DNA of 64,000 nt, from assembly GCF_003334855.1 (NCBI RefSeq), contig NZ_QOWE01000001.1, positions 310,001 through 374,000 on the forward strand, read 5' to 3'. Source of the stretch: Larkinella punicea. Lineage in GTDB: Bacteria > Bacteroidota > Bacteroidia > Cytophagales > Spirosomataceae. Positions 61,016-64,000 of the stretch are shown here, piece after piece. Below the pieces are notes generated by a model. That model saw only the letters and a list, made by a program, of their open reading frames with translations, was not told the DNA's origin and did no database searches. The first letter of the stretch is position 1, and each line of letters begins with the position of its first letter. The position numbers and the translations under genes are program-made.

Positions 61016-61870
61016 ATGCGGCATAAACTATACAAAAGGATTCGTTTAAACAAATTTCTGATTTTGGGATTGTTCGTAATCGGGCTTGTCGCCGGCACTA
61101 CGCCGATTCAGGCCCAACGGTATAAAACCCGTCCGATTACGGCCTTGCTCGGCGCTTTCGACGAAGAGGTGAAGCTGGTACAGAAATCCCTCAGGAAACC
61201 GAAAAGCCGGACGCTCAATGGAATCCACTTTATGACCGGCCGGATCAATGGACACAAAGTCGTGATCGCCGAAACCGGAATTGGAAAGGTCAATGCTGCC
61301 ATGACGACGGCATTTGTACTGGCCTATTTCAAACCGGAACGGGTGCTTTTTACGGGAATCGCGGGTGGCACCAATCCCGACCTTCAACCCGGCGACATCG
61401 TGATTGCCCGGCAAACCGCCCACCACGATTACGGCTACATTACGTTTCAACAGCAGAAAACGAATCAAACCCGCAACGCCATCACGAAAGACCTGAACCC
61501 AACGTATTTTCCCGCCGATTCAATCATGATGCTGGCAGCACAGGAAGCCGCGAAAACCGTTCCGTTTGAGAGCATTCCCTCTACCTCGCGCCCGCCGTCG
61601 GTTGTGGTAGGCACGGTGGTGACGGGCGATGTCTTCGTTTCGTCCGACGAAAAAGTGGCCAGTCTCTGGTCGGAGTTCAAGGCTGACGCTACCGAAATGG
61701 AAGGCGCGGCTGTGGCGCAGGTTTGCTACCAGCAACAGGTTCCCTGTCTGGTGATCCGGAGTTTGAGCGACAAAGCCAACTCCAACGCCCGGCAGGATAT
61801 GCTCACGTTTTTCAAGATTGCCGCCCGCAATTCGGCCAATCTGGTGATGACGATTGTGGGGAAACTGTAA
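61016..61870 (+). CDS. Exported MTA/SAH nucleosidase-like protein
   Basis: The 284-residue protein has an N-terminal hydrophobic signal (~14-32, ending IQAQ) and a PNP/UDP-phosphorylase fold. Catalytic residues of the MTAN family are kept: Glu in GAFDEEVKLV (~46-55), Met-Glu in ATEMEGAAVAQVC and Asp in IRSLSDKA. It should hydrolyse 5'-methylthioadenosine, S-adenosylhomocysteine or another purine nucleoside, but in the periplasm. The nearby purine permease on the same strand fits a nucleoside-to-base salvage route by inference. Confidence 0.85.
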   Translation: MRHKLYKRIRLNKFLILGLFVIGLVAGTTPIQAQRYKTRPITALLGAFDEEVKLVQKSLRKPKSRTLNGIHFMTGRINGHKVVIAETGIGKVNAAMTTAFVLAYFKPERVLFTGIAGGTNPDLQPGDIVIARQTAHHDYGYITFQQQKTNQTRNAITKDLNPTYFPADSIMMLAAQEAAKTVPFESIPSTSRPPSVVVGTVVTGDVFVSSDEKVASLWSEFKADATEMEGAAVAQVCYQQQVPCLVIRSLSDKANSNARQDMLTFFKIAARNSANLVMTIVGKL

Positions 61871-61993
61871 GCTGGTCAGAGCTAAAAAAACGATTTGATC
61901 GCTTTGAGGTACTGAAAACCGTGTTGGGTTCCAGACAACAGTCTTCGATCCATTCGTTCCCGCAATTGATGGTCAGAATATGCCGGGACGAAA

Positions 61994-62737
61994 TTACAAG
62001 GTAAGAATAGTCTGAAAACCGTCGCGCAAAATTCCCAGATCTGAACCAATGGCCAGACAGGAAAAACCGGCTTTTCGCAGCTCCGGTATATCGGCCGGGT
62101 TTCGCACCAGAATCCCGGCCTGCTTCCCGTTCTTTTGGGCCGCCTGGCTCACCCGCGCCAAGGCGTCGGTAAATGGTAGGGACGGTTTTGATGGGCAGCG
62201 TACGGCTAAATCCAGTTTCAGATCCGCTGGCCCCACAAAAAGCACATCGACCCCCGAAACCCCAGCAATCGCTTCGGCATTCATAACGCCTTCATAGTCT
62301 TCCAGTTGGGCCATAAAAACCGGAGCGGGCAGTTCCTGAATGACTTTGGACGCGCACAGTCCGTAGGCATACGCCCGCACCGAACCGGAATACCCGCGGG
62401 TTCCGTGGGGCGGATAGCGCATGGCGGCCACACAAGCGGAAGCCTGCGCTGGAGTTGAGACATGCGGCAGCATAATGCCCGATGCACCCCAGTCCAGCGC
62501 CCGGGCAATCAACGCCGGGTCGAGACTGCCCACCCGAACCACGAGCGTAACCTCCGGATTTCGGACGGCCTGCAAATTTGCCAGCAACCCGCTTTCCGTC
62601 AGACAGCCGTGCTCCAGATCGAACAGCAGCCAGTCCAGCGAACACGCCCCGGCCAGCTCGGCAACAACCGGTGAACCCGTTGACAACCAGGTTCCCAAAC
62701 CCAGTCGAGGGACCTTTTTCTTTTCGAAGGAATTCAT
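61994..62737 (-). CDS. HpcH/HpaI-family aldolase
   Basis: The 247-residue class II aldolase-like protein has LFDLEHG (~37-43), VRVGSLDPALIARALDWGASGIMLPHV split at ~67-93, the metal Glu/Asp in MAQLEDYEGV and VLFVGPADLKLDL. It resembles 2-keto-3-deoxy-sugar-acid aldolases (HpaI, GarL, RhmA). The catalytic start is near the PRLGLGTWLS segment. Its ATG overlaps the stop of the upstream phosphotransferase gene, so both are translated together. The substrate is unknown. Confidence 0.88.
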   Translation of the reverse strand: MNSFEKKKVPRLGLGTWLSTGSPVVAELAGACSLDWLLFDLEHGCLTESGLLANLQAVRNPEVTLVVRVGSLDPALIARALDWGASGIMLPHVSTPAQASACVAAMRYPPHGTRGYSGSVRAYAYGLCASKVIQELPAPVFMAQLEDYEGVMNAEAIAGVSGVDVLFVGPADLKLDLAVRCPSKPSLPFTDALARVSQAAQKNGKQAGILVRNPADIPELRKAGFSCLAIGSDLGILRDGFQTILTL

Positions 62738-63828
62738 AAATCAGCGATCGTTTTATGGCCTTGCAAACCCAGCATCGCCGTTCGAATGCGCGCTTTGGTG
62801 AAGCTTTTCAGGGATTGTCCCGACGATCCGGCTCCGATCAGGAAAAAATCGTCCTGCCGGTCGAAGTACCCCGCTCCCACCCGGATAACGGCTTTGACGA
62901 TCATATTCCGAAGCAGATGCAGCCAGAAACGCGGCAGAAATTGTTCCGGCAATTCCCGGATGGTCTGATAACCCGTCAAAACTGCCTTGATGAAGTCGCC
63001 GGAATGAAAACAGGCCAGCAGTGCCAGGTCGTCCGTGGGGTCACCCGATATGGTGTCGTCCCAGTCGATGACGGCTTTTAGTTCGTCCGGCGTTCCCAGC
63101 ATGTTCCACAACGCCAGGTCTTTATGAACCAGACAACCGGTTTTCAACGCCAGCAAAGCGTCGTTTTCATCAACAAGATCCTGTACGTCAAGGCTTTCTT
63201 CGTTGGTCAGAAACTGGGCGTTCGTCAGAAAATCCAGATGCTGTTCCCAGTTCAGCCGGAAATAAGCGCGGTACGATTCGTGTAAACCGGTTAACCGACC
63301 GGTTTTTCGAAGCAGCTCCGGATCAAAGGGGCCGAAATTTTCAGGTGAAATTTGCTGCCAGCGGGCCAGATTAACCCCAATTTCGTGCGCAATACGGCCT
63401 TCATTCAACGCCCCTTTTTTGTGTAACGCGTTCAAATCCGGCGCATCGATAAACGCCAAAATCTGGTACGCAAACGGCACCTTCGACCGGGACGCATCAA
63501 CGGCAAAAACCGCTGGCGTCGGCACCCCGGTTTGGCGAACCCGATCCAGAACGGCAGCTTCCACGTCCATGTAATCGTCTTTCTCCGGCCCATTTTCCAG
63601 CCGCAGAAAATACGTTTCTCCGCGATGCGTCGCCAGATACGTCAGGTGGTTTCCCTGACCGCCCGCCGGTTGCAACGTAAAGGAAGTGTCCCCAAAATGA
63701 ATCTGCAAAACCGTTCGTAAGGCATCTTCTACGTCCTGATCCGGTACGGAAGCATGTGGCGTTATCAGACTATAAAAAGCGAAAGGCCGGTCGCATTTCC
63801 AATAATAAATCTGTTGCCGATTCACCAT
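62734..63828 (-). CDS. APH-fold phosphotransferase
   Basis: The 364-residue kinase-like protein of the aminoglycoside phosphotransferase/choline kinase fold has an ATP-site strand YFLRLENG (~73-80) and the catalytic loop LVHKDLALWNML (HxDxxxxN, ~216-227). The metal Asp is in AVIDWDDTISGDPTDDLALL. The catalytic Asp is preceded by Lys (HKD). Substrate may be a small alcohol, an amino-alcohol or a sugar rather than an antibiotic. It overlaps the aldolase gene by four bases and follows the truncated gene by one base. Confidence 0.82.
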   Translation of the reverse strand: MVNRQQIYYWKCDRPFAFYSLITPHASVPDQDVEDALRTVLQIHFGDTSFTLQPAGGQGNHLTYLATHRGETYFLRLENGPEKDDYMDVEAAVLDRVRQTGVPTPAVFAVDASRSKVPFAYQILAFIDAPDLNALHKKGALNEGRIAHEIGVNLARWQQISPENFGPFDPELLRKTGRLTGLHESYRAYFRLNWEQHLDFLTNAQFLTNEESLDVQDLVDENDALLALKTGCLVHKDLALWNMLGTPDELKAVIDWDDTISGDPTDDLALLACFHSGDFIKAVLTGYQTIRELPEQFLPRFWLHLLRNMIVKAVIRVGAGYFDRQDDFFLIGAGSSGQSLKSFTKARIRTAMLGLQGHKTIADL

Positions 63829-63829
63829 C

Positions 63830-64000
63830 CTAGTTTTCGTTCTTAGCTTCTGCCCTGGCTTCCAGCGATCGGCTAATCACCTGTTTGGCTTTGGCGTTCG
63901 GCGTCACAAAACCGCCTTTCAGTACGTCGTCTTCCGTAAACCGGGCCAGCAGAATTTCCCCGCCCGTACTCCGTTTCCGGCCCCGGTCGTAGGAAATATA
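63830..64000 (-). CDS. Partial gene, 3' end only
   Basis: The frame runs from the window edge to a TAG at 63830-63832 and encodes 56 residues. They start YISYDRGRKRSTGGEILLAR, then FTEDDVLKGGF and VTPNAKAKQVISRSLEAR, and end AEAKNEN. No family is recognised from this fragment. Its stop is one base from the phosphotransferase start, so it is very likely in the same operon. The 5' part lies outside the window. Confidence 0.7.
   Translation of the reverse strand, partial: YISYDRGRKRSTGGEILLARFTEDDVLKGGFVTPNAKAKQVISRSLEARAEAKNEN

Overview
The window is chromosomal DNA from a Bacteroidota bacterium, most likely a Cytophagales member near Spirosoma/Larkinella (the family-level placement is inference). 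It carries the gliding/type IX secretion genes gldK-L-M-N with a PorP/SprF-like gene and a SprE/PorW-like lipoprotein. It also carries a SusC/SusD pair under an ECF-sigma/FecR switch, and several -7 boxes of the Bacteroidota type (TAnnTTTG). Coding density is high and no gap without a gene exceeds 300 bases. I see no rRNA, no intact tRNA, no CRISPR array and no transposase.

Layout. 0-3.8 kb: a D-apionate-lactonase-like protein, a DUF6786-type lipoprotein and a GNAT acetyltransferase. 3.9-8.4 kb: an orphan CHC2-zinc/Toprim primase-like gene, then the F0 half of the ATP synthase operon on the minus strand (atpZ-like, small membrane protein, atpB, atpE, atpF, atpH); a strong terminator closes it before any atpA/atpG. 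8.6-16.3 kb, plus strand: SprE/PorW, PBP1A, glycerate kinase, UvrC. 16.4-22.5 kb, minus strand: porP-like, gldK, gldL, gldM, gldN. 22.7-25.7 kb, minus strand: hemD, DUF4271, sucD. 25.9-28.4 kb: membrane protein and dnaX. 28.5-30.7 kb: a TPR protein coupled to a Tat-exported phosphotriesterase-like enzyme. 30.8-34.8 kb: M16 peptidase, ispF, an exported amidohydrolase and a dipeptide-epimerase-like enolase-superfamily enzyme. 35-41 kb: ABC exporter, then nusB, ytxH-like, DUF1573, yajC, ybbR and coaE. 41.2-42.9 kb: exported amidase. 43-53.1 kb: a sulfatase polysaccharide-utilisation locus (two sulfatases, SusD, STN-SusC, FecR, ECF sigma). 53.4-58.9 kb: DPP IV, Uma2-like protein, LytTR regulator with LytS-like kinase, small exported protein. 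59.2-64 kb: NCS2 purine permease, exported RidA-like and MTA/SAH-nucleosidase-like proteins, and an HpaI aldolase/APH-kinase pair behind a truncated gene.

The most unusual signal is between the genes. Many spacers hold long, often perfect inverted repeats that fall into recurring families: CCCCTAAATCCCCTAAAGGGG (4 copies), TTAAGAATTAAGAGTTAA with a conserved core (3 copies), AGAGGTGAGACAAGAGA (2-3 copies), CCCACGGTT/AACCGTGGG (at 4 places), plus single copies such as a perfect 39-bp repeat between yajC and ybbR. They sit at convergent gene ends and also inside operons, including between atpF and atpH and between a sensor kinase and its regulator. This is more than simple termination and is the best candidate here for an undescribed dispersed element system.
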